A stretch of DNA of 64,000 nucleotides from Persicaria tinctoria (Eukaryota; Streptophyta; Magnoliopsida; Caryophyllales; Polygonaceae). The stretch is taken from NCBI GenBank assembly GCA_037127255.1, contig JBANSL010000013.1, forward strand, positions 13,474,688 through 13,538,687, written 5' to 3'. The translations under genes and the position numbers were made by a program. This document shows positions 36,793-48,735 of the stretch, piece after piece. The notes below the pieces were generated by a model that was not told the origin of the DNA, searched no databases, and worked only from the letters and a program-made list of their open reading frames with translations. Positions within the stretch are counted from its first letter, which is position 1, and the number at the start of each line of letters is the position of its first letter.

Positions 36793-36856
36793 AGAGGTGG
36801 GCACGGGATGGGATACTCGCGTAATTTTTGCGAGACGGGATCAGGATGGGATTTAT
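36793..36856. mobile_element. Truncated hAT MITE end
   Basis: AGAGGTGGGCACGGGATGGGA and the following CGAGACGGGATC resemble the left end of the 35047-35737 element. The partner end is missing where the tandem array begins. Confidence 0.5.
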
Positions 36857-38439
36857 TAAGAATAAAAGAGAATGGAGGATTAAAAAAAATTTATGGAAAA
36901 AAGAGAAAAGGAGAAATAAAAAAATCAAGAGGAAAAAAACATAATTGGTTAATATTTCTAAAACTCCTCTAAGATTGACATGTAAGCAAAGTCTTCTAAA
37001 TTAAGGTTATATATAGATTGTTAGTAAATATGTTAAGAATAAAAGAGAATGGAGGATTAAAAAAATTAATGGAAAAAAGAGAAAAGGAGAAATAAAAAAA
37101 TCAAGGAAAAAAACATAATTGGTTAATATTTCTAAAACTCTTCTAAGATTGACACGTAAGCAAAATCTTCTAAATTAAGGTTATATATAGATATATAGAT
37201 TGTTAGTAAATATGTTAAAAATAAAAGAGAATGGAGGATTAAAAAAAATTAATGGAAAAAAGAGAAAAGGAGAAATAAAAAAATCAAGGAAAAAAACATA
37301 ATTGGTTAATATTTCTAAAACTTCTCTAAGATTGACACGTAAGCAAAGTCTTCTAAATTAAGGTTATATATAGATTGTTAGTAAATATGTTAAGAATAAA
37401 AGAGAATGGAGGATTAAAAAAAATTAATGGAAAAAAGAGAAAAGGAGAAATAAAAAAATCAAGGAAAAAAACATAATCGGTTAATATTTCTAAAACTCCT
37501 CTAAGATTGACACGTAAGCAAAGTCTTCTAAATTAAGGTTATATATAGATTGTTAGTAAATATGTTAAAAATAAAAGAGAATGGAGGATTAAAAAAAATT
37601 AATGGAAAAAAGAGAAAAGGAGAAATAAAAAAATCAAGGAAAAAAACATAATTGGTTAATATTTCTAAAACTCCTCTAAGATTGACACGTAAGCAAAGTC
37701 TTCTAAATTAAGGTTATATATAGATATATAGATATATAGATGTTAGTAAATATGTTAAGAATAAAAGAGAATGGAGGATTAAAAAAAATTAATGGAAAAA
37801 AGAGAAAAAGAGAAAAAAAAATCAAGGAAAAAACATAATTGGTTAATATTCCTAAAACTCCTCTAAGATTGACACGTAAGCAAAGTCTTCTAAATTAAGG
37901 TTATATATAGATATATAGATTGTTAGTAAATATGTTAAGAATAAAAGAGAATGGAGGATTAAAAAAAATTAATGGAAAAAAGAGAAAAGGAGAAATAAAA
38001 AAATCAAGGAAAAAAACATAATTGGTTAATATTCCTAAAACTCCTCTAAGATTGACACGTAAGCAAAGTCTTCTAAATTAAGGTTATATACAGATTGTTA
38101 GTAAATATGTTAAGAATAAAAGAGAATGGAGGATTAAAAAAAATTAATGGAAAAAAGAGAAAAGGAGAAATAAAAAAAATCAAGGAAAAAAACATAATTG
38201 GTTAATATTCCTAAAACTCCTCTAAGATTGACACGTAAGCAAAGTCTTCTAAATTAAGGTTATATGTAGATTGTTAGTAAATATGTTAAGAATAAAAGAG
38301 AATGGAGGATTAAAAAAAATTAATGGAAAAAAGAGAAAAGGAGAAATAAAAAAATCAAGGAAAAAAACATAATTGGTTAATATTTCTAAAACTCCTCTAA
38401 GATTGACACGTAAGCAAAGTCTTCTAAATTAAGGTTATA
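36857..38439. repeat. Tandem array of ~175-190-bp units (about nine copies)
   Basis: Units start with AAGAATAAAAGAGAATGGAGG near 36858, 37034, 37217, 37391, 37565, 37757, 37937, 38111 and 38287. Each runs through AAGATTGACACGTAAGCAAAG to GGTTATATATAGATTGTTAG. Length varies mainly by the number of TATATAGA repeats at the unit boundary. One more unit lies at 48546-48730, beyond a 10-kb transposon nest. Confidence 0.88.
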
Positions 38440-39667
38440 CTAGTTTAGTACCCGCACTATTGTGCGGTCTGTTTTTTTAAATTAAACATTTAATATTAAA
38501 AATACATATAAAACATTTATGTAAGTAAACTTTAAACTCTAAATACCATTCACATCTAAACATTGTTAGTTATTATATAGTTAACGGTAAAAATGAAATC
38601 TATATATGCGAGTTGAGCCTTACCTTTATATATATATACACACACACACCTGATCGACAAATCTTATCGGTATATATGATTAGTTGTATTTTTGTATTTA
38701 TCCTATCTGTATATATGCATATTTCTATTCATTAATATTAATTACTCTATCGTTTATAAGGACATTAATTTGATTTGAAATTAATGAATTAACAAATCCT
38801 ATCGGCATATATGAAATCATAACCACCCGATCGGCAAATCGTATCGGCATATATTAATTATCGCCTTAGGCTCCCATAGATTTGTTATCGGTATATATTA
38901 ATTAGAGTACTTAATTAAATTAATTAGAGTAAGTAATTAACAAATTAAAAACGGATAAGTGAGATAACAATCATAACCACCGGATAGGTGGGATAACAAT
39001 CCATGAATATTTTAATTTTTAAATCTAATTATTTTTTTATTATTAATGTAATTAATCTAATAAGTAACAAATCCTAAATAATTTTTTTTTAAAAAAAGCT
39101 ACTTCTCCTTTAGTATTCTACTATTGATGATTATTATATAATTTTCTTTTCAAAACTCCGATCGTAGAGATTTTTCCTAATCTAACCAACTACTATAATT
39201 TTTAATCTAATCTATAAATATGAGATGCCAATGATTTTTTTTAATTACACGGTAGAAGTCAGAGGTTTTCAAAACTTACACCCTAGCTAATTAATAAAGT
39301 CTGTTAAAACAAAAATCTGATCAAACCCAATATATTTTCAAAATTAGTACCGGATTTGATGAGATTTTTTACCCATCTTAACAACTCTTAAAGATTTGTT
39401 TTTATAAAATTTATTTTTAAAAAATTTATTTTGAGTTTTATTTCTAATGTAGAAAAAGGAAACAACTTTTAAAGATTTGTTTTTAAATAATTTATTTTTG
39501 AATAAATTATTTCAAAAATATTAATTACTATTATATATGATTTGGCATATACTTGAAATCTATAACAAAATGGCTACTACTAATCATAATAATGAATCGA
39601 AAAATTTCATTACAAAATCAAATGAATGGTATATGATAAAGACAAAAATGAGCTCAACTAATGCTAA

Positions 39668-39845
39668 CTATACAAGGGATGTAAGGCGGATCCTCGGAAG
39701 ATTTCGGAAGTCGACGGCGTCAGAGGCATGCTCGAAGTGGTCCTGGATGGCTGGATGTAAAACTTACACCTTGATATTCACTGGCTTACCAGCTTCTTTG
39801 ATCTTCTCCTTTTTATTCGAATTTTTACCTAATAAAAAAATAATA
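39668..39845 (+). repeat. Possible LINE 3'-tail fragment
   Basis: The segment ends TCGAATTTTTACCTAATAAA, nearly identical to the end of the LINE at 20560-20590 (CGAATTTTTACCTAATCAAA). No TSD was found and the upstream part has no recognisable coding frame. Confidence 0.35.
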
Positions 39846-42289
39846 ATATTTCGGTGCCATCTTGGACGCCAATAGGAATCCTTAAGTACTTTATTGATCG
39901 GAACCCCGATTATTTTAGAGCCCTCCTTGAACTGCTTCGGACGAGGACTTTAAGCATCCCAAATGGGGACCGATGGACGATCCTACAAAAAAAACTCACA
40001 AATTAAACAACCCACAACACTATAAATAAAATAACTCACAAACAATTCAGAATAATCCCTACAAAAAAAAAGTAAGTGAAACCTAAAGAGGGGATGAAAG
40101 GATTGGAAGCAGAAAAGAGATAAAAGAATTGAAACACATCTAGAAAGCCATTAATGAACCCAATGGTGTAGGGTAGTATTTATACTACAACACAACCATT
40201 TTCAAATAAAGGTTAGAGCAAAGAATATATATTTAAATTTAAAATGTTAATAAGTGGATCTCGATCAAATATTTAATTTATCTTTTTAGTAGTTATTAAT
40301 GGATAAATATGATAAAATTTTATTTCAAAAACTCCTCAGTAACGGCATATTCTATCAATTAGAAGAAGTAACGGCAAATCCTATCGGCAAGAGAAAATTT
40401 AGAAGAAATCAATTAAAACAAATTCTATTGTAATAATCAATTAATATATTGATTTTCAATCTAATCCTAAAAAAAACTACTTTAAAGAAGAAGTCGTCAG
40501 ATGGCGTAAACGACTTCTCCTTTAGTATTATACTATTGATGATATTGATTAACACTATATAATCATCCTAAGAAATATTAAAGATGAATGAAAATAATGA
40601 AAAATTACAAATAAATATAGTGAGCCTTTAGACCAATTATTATAATACGGAAATTTCGTCTGGTGCCCCTGAGGTAAGGGCTTTTTCACGTGGTGTACAA
40701 AAGTTTGGCATATTTCGCCAAATACCCCTGAGGTTTGGGTACATTTCGCCTAGTGCCCCTGAGCCGTTTAATTAACGGAGCCGGTTAAAAAAGGGGATTT
40801 TTTTATTAAAAAAAAAAACCCTCAGATCTATCGTCTCCCTCTCCCTTCTCTCCCGTCCACCGACCACCTGCCAACGACTTCTTCTCAGAGGGCGCCGCCG
40901 CCGTCCTCCTCTCTCCAGATCGAGACCTTCTCCTCCCTCGTTTCTTCACCGCCGGTGCTCACCAGCGCTGCCTCCACCACCAGACTTCGACTCCCTCTAG
41001 CAATCGCTTCTCCCTTCTTCGTCTGCCTCATCCCCGACACCAACGAAGCCAACAACTGCACTAGATGTCGCCCCAAACCTGTCTCCTCCGGTGGCTCGTG
41101 AGTCCATCAGCGCCGCTTTCATTTCACCACCGCTCCTGGAAGACTTCCCTGGAAATAGATGATCTTTGCAGACTCCTTCCACTGCTCGTGCTCTCACAAT
41201 TTCCACCGGGTAAGTGCCCTCTTCCATTCCAGGCTTCTAATTTACTGAATTGGGGATAACATGTTGGTAAATTTGTGTGCAAGAGGTTTGAAATTAGTTG
41301 TTCTGCTGAGTTTGGGTGTGATTTGCAACATAAAATTTTCCCAATTTCGTAGGATTCCATCTAGAATTGAATTTGGTTATTTGTTTTGGGATTAATTGGT
41401 TTTATATATTGCTGAGTTTTGGGAATTGGTTGTGAAATTGTTGACTGTTTGCTTGTACTCATTGAATCTTCTGCCTATGTTGCATTAATGCTACTCTGGT
41501 GCTGATTTTGTTTCTATGCAACTTGCATCGGTGTGTGTCTATTGTGCTTTCATGTGCTTATCTTGGCTTTTTGCTTGCTTGTTTGTTCTGGCTAAACTTG
41601 TTGCCAACGCCCTTGGGTAATATTAAGCTCCGTCTTTGTTTTGTGGCACGTTTGTCATTAGCATGGCATTCATGGATAAAGTGGGGTAGTGCTGCAAAGT
41701 CAGAAGTTTTGAGGCATTCATGGATAAATTTGAAGCATCCTTCATTGCTATGTCCATTTCCATAGGCAGATTTCCTGAAGGGTGAGCCATGGTTCTTTGT
41801 ATCTAGATGGAAAATCAATTCTTCAGGAGCATCTTAATGCTTATACTACAATATTCCAATTCACATCATCCCTTTCTATTTTGAAACTGACATATTTCAC
41901 TTTTTAGCCTATTAGTTTCCTTGATTATGTTTCTAAAATACATTTTATGCAATTTAGTTCTGTAATTTGTTCAAAAATCCACTTTTATAATTCAATTATG
42001 TAATATAGCACCTATAAATCTGTAATTTAGTTCTTTAATTCGGTTACTGGAAATCCACTTTTGTAATTATAGTTGAGCAGCACTGAAATTTCAATTCAAG
42101 AGTGAAGACTATTCTGTTACTGAAATTTCAGTTCTGAAATTTGTAATTCTGAAATTTCAATTATGTAATTCTATGTTTATCCAAAATTTCTAATTCTATT
42201 TCAATCTAAAGTTTCTAATTCTATTTGAAATTTCGGTTTTGAAATTCTTTTTATGAATTCTATTTCTGATAGCATGCGTGTTGCTTTTG

Positions 42290-42358
42290 GTCTATTAGCT
42301 CAAATGGGAGAGCATTGTGCTCATGCACAAGGACGTGGGTTCGAATCCCGCATAGGCT
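42290..42358 (+). tRNA. tRNA-like sequence in the foldback loop (plus)
   Basis: The acceptor pairs GTCTAT with ATAGGC (one G-T pair), D stem GCTC/GAGC, T arm GTGGG/CCCGC around TTCGAAT. The middle arm TTGTG/CACAA encloses a 6-nt loop CTCATG, one base short of a normal anticodon loop; if the missing base is 3' of the anticodon it would read CAT. Related to the sequences at 34621 and 42931. Confidence 0.45.
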
Positions 42359-42930
42359 TATTGAATTCTTCATCCATTCTTAACAACGGATTTTACACTA
42401 ATGGATTGAATCATAGAAATTTAAATTAAAAGCTCATAGCAGTTACGATATGCTTGTGGCTTTTATTTGCTTGCATAAGCTTGATATGATGGTGGATTTT
42501 TTTGTATGCATTTAAACATGTGTTTGTTTTGTTTTATTGATAATCGACTGAAACTAAAATTTCCTAGGCTTTCTTAGTTCCTACTGAATTTTGGAACTAA
42601 CTCTATAATCTCTTCTTAGTTCCTCCTGAATTTTGGAACTAACTCTATAATCTCACTTCTTCCATAAGGGCACTCATTTATTACAGAGCATCACTAATCA
42701 CATCATAGCTCGTCAAAATTTGACAACATTATAGTCTCACTAATCACGTAGGCCACCAATATAACGGATGCAAATTAATACCGGAGGACCAAAAATAATC
42801 AGAAAAATGACCTAATCAGGAGGGATCAACCATCCTAACTAAACCAAAGAAAAAAGGCGAGAAAACAGCATAAATTGTGAATCCTTTGCTATGAAAGTTT
42901 AGAGCAAGTTACAATACCAGAACTTATAAA

Positions 42931-43000
42931 AGCCTATGTGGGAGTCGAACCCACATCATTGTGTGCAAACACATAGCTTTACCAATTAAGCTAATAGGCT
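42931..43000 (-). tRNA. tRNA-like sequence in the foldback loop (minus)
   Basis: The acceptor is AGCCTAT/ATAGGCT, as in the 34621 copy. The D stem GCTT/AAGC and T arm GTGGG/CCCAC are intact, and the middle arm TGTG/CACA has a 6-nt loop TTTGCA. The D-stem change is compensated on both sides (GCTT with AAGC against GCTC with GAGC), which argues that the fold was maintained for a time. Confidence 0.48.
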
Positions 43001-45511
43001 ACTTGTCAATCTCAATCACATTCAAAGATAATGCCAATGCCAATCCCAATCTCTTCCATGAGGGCCAGGAGAGCAAGGTCATGGCGAATTACCTTCATCT
43101 AACTGAGATTTGGGAGGGCAGCTTGCGATTTATGTAGGTGTATGCCCTGAGTTAGGCTGTTTTGTAAATACCAGTGGTCCAAAAAGCAAAAGAAATACAC
43201 AATCATTTAACCATCTTCAAGCATTTCCTTCAACTTTAAATTCCATCCTTAAATCTGATAAGAAGAATGTATAGGGACATTTTTAAAAGAAAGCATCAAT
43301 GTTCAGTGGTACTAAATTAGTAAATTACAAAAGTTATTTAAAAGGAATTATTATTTCCATAGTGTGTACACACAAAAGAAGCTCTTATAGAGCACCACGC
43401 TCAAACAACTGCTTTTACATAAAACAAACAAGCAAGCAAAAAGCCAAGATAAGCACATGAAAGCACAATAGACACACACCAGATGCAAGTTGCATAGAAA
43501 CAAAATCAGCACCAGAGTAGCATTAATGCAACATAGGCAGAAGATTCAATGAGTACAAGCAAACAGTCAACAATTTCACAACCAATTCCCAAAACTCAGC
43601 AATATATACAACCAATTAATCCCAAAACAAATAACCAAATTCAATTCTAGATGGAATACTACGAAGTTGGGAAAATTTTATGTTGCAAATCACACCCAAA
43701 CTCAGCAGAACAACTAATTTCAAACCTCTTGCACACAAATCTACCAACATGTTATCCCCAATTCAGTAATTAGAAGCCTGGAATGGAAGAGGGCACTTAC
43801 CCGGTGGAAATTGTGAGAGCACGAGCAGTGGAAGGAGTCTTCAAAGATCATCCATTTCCAGGGAAGTCTTCCAGGAGCGGTGGTGAAATGAACGCGGCGC
43901 TGATAGACTCACGAGCCACCGGAGGAGACAGGTTTGGGGCGACATCTAGTGCAGTTGTTGGCTTCGTTGGTGTCGGGGATGAGGCAGGCGGAGAAGGGAG
44001 AAGTGATTGCTAGAGGGAGTCGAAGTCTGGTGGTGGAGGCAGCGCTGGTGAGCACCGACGGTGAAGAAACGAGGGAGGAGAAGGTCTCGATCTGGAGAGA
44101 GGAGGACGGTGGCGACGCCCTCTGAGAAGAAGTCGTTGGCAGGTGGTCGGTGGACGGGAGAGAAGGGAGAGGGAGACGATAGATCTGAGGTTTTTTTTTT
44201 TAATAAAAAAATCCCCTTTTTTAACCAGCTCCGTTAATTAAACGGTTCAGGGGCACGAGGCGAAATGTACCCAAACCTCAGGGATATTTGGCGAAATATG
44301 CCAAACTTTTGTACACCACGCGAAAAAACCCTTACCTCAGGGGCACCGGGCGAAATTTCCGATTATAATAAATATAATGACTATTCTCATTTTATCAGCA
44401 ACATAATTAAGCAAAGTTTATAATCCATACAATATTGCCCGAAGATGAAGATGAATCAATATTTATACTAAAAATAAATTGGAATAAATATATTATAAAT
44501 CTTTTTAAAAAGTTAAAGAAAAATAAGTACATGATCATATCTTAACTGATTTGCATTTGTTAAGATTTGGTCTAAATATTACTATAAACAATAAAAAAAA
44601 TCAATACTTAATTAGGATAAGATTTGTTAAGATTTTGTTATTAATAAATTAATTAAATAAATGAAGTAGTTATACTTAATTAATTATTAATTCAAAATAC
44701 CTATATTAAAGGAGAAGCCGCCACATGTCGTAGGCGACTTCTCCTTTAGTATTATACTAGCGTAGTGCCCGTGCGTAACGCACGGGATTTGTAAAGTATA
44801 TTATATTTTATAGAAGATATTGTCATAACTTATTTACATTATTTATTAGATTTATTATACTATTATAATAATATGAAAACGACATAGATATTTATTATTT
44901 TGTTGTTATCTATCTTGTTAATATATTCTTATTAGTTTTTTTTGTGATAAGTAAATTTGAAGATGTGAGAATATGAGCAAAATTTGTAGATATTTTCTAT
45001 ACAATATTTAATTAATAATATTAATAACAAAATATAAAAACATTGTATTGTAAGGCATAAGAATATAGCAAATTGTCATTAAATATACTGTAATTATTTG
45101 AAATAATCAAACTACAATGTAATTATTTGAAATAATTCATATTATGTGAAGTTTATTGTCAAACTATATGAATATATTATCTAGTGTTTTGGATATGAAT
45201 TTCGAGTCTTTTGTGAAATTTATCGTCATATGACTCCGCACTCAATGTTGTTTTCTATCTTAACAAAGTTAAGAATGATATCTTAAAAAAAAACAGTTCA
45301 TATTATATAGACTATTATAATATAAAGTATGTAAATGGAGTAAATATCATTTAGATCAATTATTTATAATGAAACATTGTAAAATAATGGATTAAAAATA
45401 TTTTTTTCACAATAAATAAGGATTTACCCTCTTAGCAATAATTAGCTAGTAAAAAAATAAATCAAAATGGCATCGTTTTTAGAAAAATCCTAAAAATCAA
45501 ATACACGTTTA

Positions 45512-45859
45512 TTGCTCCTAAGTCCTAACTCCCTTCGCATCACCATCACCCGCTCCTTCGACCTCCATTTGCTTAATCACCTCACCGTCAACCTCCAGTC
45601 TAGCCCGGACCTCGGCTGCCCCGCTTGCTCTCCCCCGTCGTCACCGGCGACTCTGGCGAGCCCAGGCGCCACTCCCCGCTCAAGTAGCCCAGGCGACTGT
45701 CGAAGTGTCGTCGTCGAGTTTGTTGCCGAGCAGAAGCAGACCATCTTCGTCGCTGGCTCATCGCCTCTGTTCGACCTCCTTTCTCAGGTACCACTCCCAA
45801 CTCCCAAGTCCCAATCGATTATCCATAATCTCATTTCAATTTTCACCGGTTTGGTTTAA
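45512..45859 (+). other. Exon-like GC-rich segment, possibly captured by Helitron B
   Basis: ORF of 115 codons in an otherwise AT-rich element, Ser/Pro-rich, ending shortly after a donor-like TTCTCAGGTACC at about 45782-45793. The composition jump and the splice-like end suggest a captured first exon from a host gene. I do not recognise the product, and this is not a confident gene call. Confidence 0.35.
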
Positions 45860-46799
45860 CAAATAACAATGATCTAGGGTTGATTTATTTGGATTGGAAT
45901 GTTGAAATCAAATTGGGGGTTTTGTGAAATGGGATTGGAATTTTGGATTTGAATAACAATGGGAATCGAATTGAGGGTTTTGTACAGTGGGAATGTTGAA
46001 ATTGAATTTGGATTGGAGTTTTGTGCAATGGGATTGGAATAACAATGGTTGTCTAATAACAATGGGATTTGAATTGGGGGTTTTGTGCAATGGGAATGTC
46101 GAAATCGAATTTGGATTGGAATTTTGTGCAATGAGATTATTTATGTGGGTGTGCATTGTCTGCTAAATTGAACTATCTTATTAATATTGGATTATTTATG
46201 TGGAATTGTATTTTATTTGTAATATCGAACACATTATGGTTTGTATGGCTCCTTTCGCTGTATTAAGTTAGGAGAGATAATAGAATAATAATAGAAATAG
46301 ATAAATAGATATGAATAAACATTTTAAATCATTTTTTAGACAATAGATTTGTAATCTTTTGGTTAAAAATAGATAAACATCGATGAATTTTCTGTTTTTA
46401 TATGAGTTTTTACGTCTGCAACAGCTGATTTTATTTTTATTTTCAGTTTTTTTTCTAGAAGATTTATAGTAGATATCAAATCTTTTAGTTTGGAATGAGA
46501 AATGAGATATAGATTACTGTTGACTATTAAGTTAAGATAGATACGAACATGTGCATCAATTATGAACCGTCTAAATCCCTTTTTAGAGGATAGATTTGTA
46601 ATCTTTTGGTTAGAAATGAGATAAACATTGATAAATTTATTTAGGTTTTTTATGTTGGTTGTATACACTATTGAATTCCAGATGAGAGGACTGCCCCATG
46701 ACCGGTGGAAGAGGAAGGAGGAGAAGTGAGTTCTCTGTTATATTCGATTCTGATTATATATAGAGTAGTGTTGCCAGTTAGGTTAGGGTGACTGAGAGT

Positions 46800-47290
46800 A
46801 AAACGGTAAAACAAATCTCTGCAGATATGAAATTAATAGCGGATAGAACTTAAAAAATAAAGTAATATCGATTGGTTTTTAATATTTTAAAAAATCTCTG
46901 CAGATCTGAAATTAGGATAAATGTGTAATTTTTTGGTTAAATAAAAGAGATAAACATTGGTTAATTGGTTAATTGAAGTAATAACGGATGGAACTTAAAA
47001 AAAACAGTAACAGAATGGTTTGTAATTGGTTAAAAAATCCCCGCAGATTTGAAAATTTTAATTATTTTAACAAAAAGTAACAGAATGTTTTGTAATTGGT
47101 TTAAAAATCTTTGCAGATCTGTAAAATTTAATTATTTTAATTAAAACGGTTTAAACTAAAATTAAAAAATCTCTGCAGATTTGAAATTAGGATAAATGTG
47201 TAATCTTTTGGTTAAATAAAAGAGATAAACATTGGTTAATTAGGTAATTGAAGTAATAATAGATGGAACTTAAAAAAAGTAAGAGAAATG
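46800..47290. repeat. Imperfect repeats with TCTGCAGATCTGAAATT core
   Basis: At least three spaced copies of TCTSTGCAGAT.TGAAATTAGG, AAATGTGTAATYTTTTGG and AGAGATAAACATTGG within Helitron B. It is an internal local duplication, non-coding. Confidence 0.55.
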
Positions 47291-48334
47291 AAACAGCTAC
47301 TAAAAATGCTTATATTATATCGTTTTAATATTATTTAACTCACTCTTGAGGTTTGAGTTAGTGTTCTCCAAATCAAACAACTATTGGAAATGCAAAAGAA
47401 ATCAATTAACCAACTCTATGACCAATGAACTTAGAAAATAGATCTCATTATTCATCAACCAAGTTAGATTAATCACCTATTAAAAAAATTCTAAAAAAAA
47501 TGTTACATTTTATAGCAATAAGAGTAAAATTGGAGCGGAACTTGGTCATAAACTTAAAAATATTTACTGGATCAAAGATTTGGATACTATGTAAATTAGA
47601 AACAAATATGAAATAGGAATGTGAAGCAAATCAAGCAGTTAAATAAGGCTCGAAATCAAATCTTTGCAGATCTGAAATTTGTTTTTGTTTTTATTTTTAT
47701 TTATGATTGAATTTATGGAGGAGGGTATATCTGAATTTTTTATTATATTTTTGTGATTTTTTTTATATTTAGGGTGTTTTATTTAGTGTTTTATGTACAA
47801 CAACTGATTTTGTTAGACGAAGCGTTGTGTCCTTAGGTTTTGAGATCCATGGGATGTTCCTCGATGATGAAATCAATGAAAAGGAGCGGACACTATGAAT
47901 CGGAGGATCATCGCACACCATGAGCCAAATGGAAAGGAAGCATATGGGGATAAGTTATCACCTTAGGTGACTGTCACGATAACCAAGAGGCTTTCATTGA
48001 CTGCCCACACGCTCAGGAAACGTTCATGGACTGCATACACGCCTAGGAAAGGTTGAAGGAGAACTTGTGAGAGATTTCAGATTTGTATTTTTAGTGTTTG
48101 TAGTGTGCAATAGGAAATTTGTGAAATTAGAAGTGTCATATTTTGTGCACGTAAATGCATTTCAGGTGCATTGATGGCGTTTCAAATTGGATAGAATGAA
48201 CATGTGAGAGCGGGAAGCCATTGTTGTAGTTGATCATTCATTCAATTTTAGCATCGATCATGATTAATTAGATTCAAGTGCAATGTCAAGATGCAGCGCT
48301 GCAAAAAAAAATTGTAAACGTTATAAATAAAAGA

Positions 48335-48480
48335 GTTTTACACAATTGGAGAAGCAATTGGGGATTTATCCTAAATTTCAATTTTTAAACAATTGGAGAA
48401 TCAATTGGAGATTTATCCTAAATTTTGATTTTTAAACAATTAGAGAAGTAATTGGGGATTTATCCTAAATTTCTAACTTT
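48335..48480. repeat. Three ~55-bp direct repeats near the Helitron B 5' end
   Basis: ACAATTGGAGAAGCAATTGG followed by GGATTTATCCTAAATTTC occurs three times in succession, next to the Helitron terminus. Confidence 0.6.
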
Positions 48481-48534
48481 AAATGTATGGCCGCCACGTG
48501 TCCCATTTTGCAAGTGTTTTAGTATTATATTAGA

Positions 48535-48735
48535 TATTGATATATTGATATAGATGTTAGTAAATATGTTAAGAATAAAAGAGAATGGAGGATTGAAAAA
48601 AATTAATGGAAAATAGAGAAAAGGAGAAATAAAAAAATCAAGGAAAAAACATAATTGGTTAATATTCCTAAAACTCCTCTAAGATTGACATGTAGGCAAA
48701 GTCTTCTAAATTAAGGTTATATATAGATTATAAAA
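48535..48735. repeat. Displaced unit of the 36.9-38.4 kb tandem array
   Basis: Contains AAGAATAAAAGAGAATGGAGG through GGTTATATATAGATTATAAA, matching the array units. It is the right-hand flank of the array, separated from it by the Helitron/foldback nest. Confidence 0.85.

Larger units (their letters stand above)
40639..44370. mobile_element. Foldback/Pack-type MULE with ~0.94-kb inverted arms and 9-bp TSD
   Basis: ATTATAATA at 40639-40647 and 44362-44370 flanks 40648-44361 (3714 bp). Arms 40648-~41590 and ~43424-44361 are inverted copies with few differences. Ends read CGGAAATTTCGTCTGGTG. Each arm carries a GC-rich exon-like block (left: 40840-41210) ending at a donor-like CACCGGGTAAGTG, as in a captured promoter/5' exon of a host gene. 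The ~1.8-kb loop holds two tRNA-like sequences and AT-rich DNA. No transposase is present, so it is non-autonomous. Confidence 0.82.
38440..44756 (-). mobile_element. Helitron A (minus orientation), containing a foldback element
   Basis: Read on the minus strand, the 3' end has hairpin CCGCAC-AATA-GTGCGG, spacer and CTAG before T at 38443-38440, inserted in the tandem array after GGTTATA. The other edge near 44756 reads (minus) TATAATACTAAAGGAGAAG, a Helitron 5'-end-like sequence. Similar 5'-end motifs (TCTCCTTTAGTATTMTACTA on plus) recur near 39108 and 40510, so the element may be composite. No Rep/helicase ORF is seen. The 3.7-kb foldback element at 40648-44361 is inserted in it. Confidence 0.6.
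44757..48534 (-). mobile_element. Helitron B (minus orientation), about 3.8 kb
   Basis: The minus-strand 3' end near 44760-44790 has hairpin CCCGTGCG-TTA-CGCACGGG followed by CACTACG and CTAG. The minus-strand 5' end near 48534 reads TCTAATATAATACTAAAACA, the usual dicot Helitron start. It lies directly against Helitron A. The interior has no Rep/helicase frame; it carries an exon-like GC-rich block (45500-45860), internal repeats and a 47815-48070 segment of unknown origin. Confidence 0.68.

Noticed and set aside
41499..41818. ORFs in the foldback arms and loop as genes
   Set aside because: Mirror copies occur in both arms, frames are short and no domain is visible.
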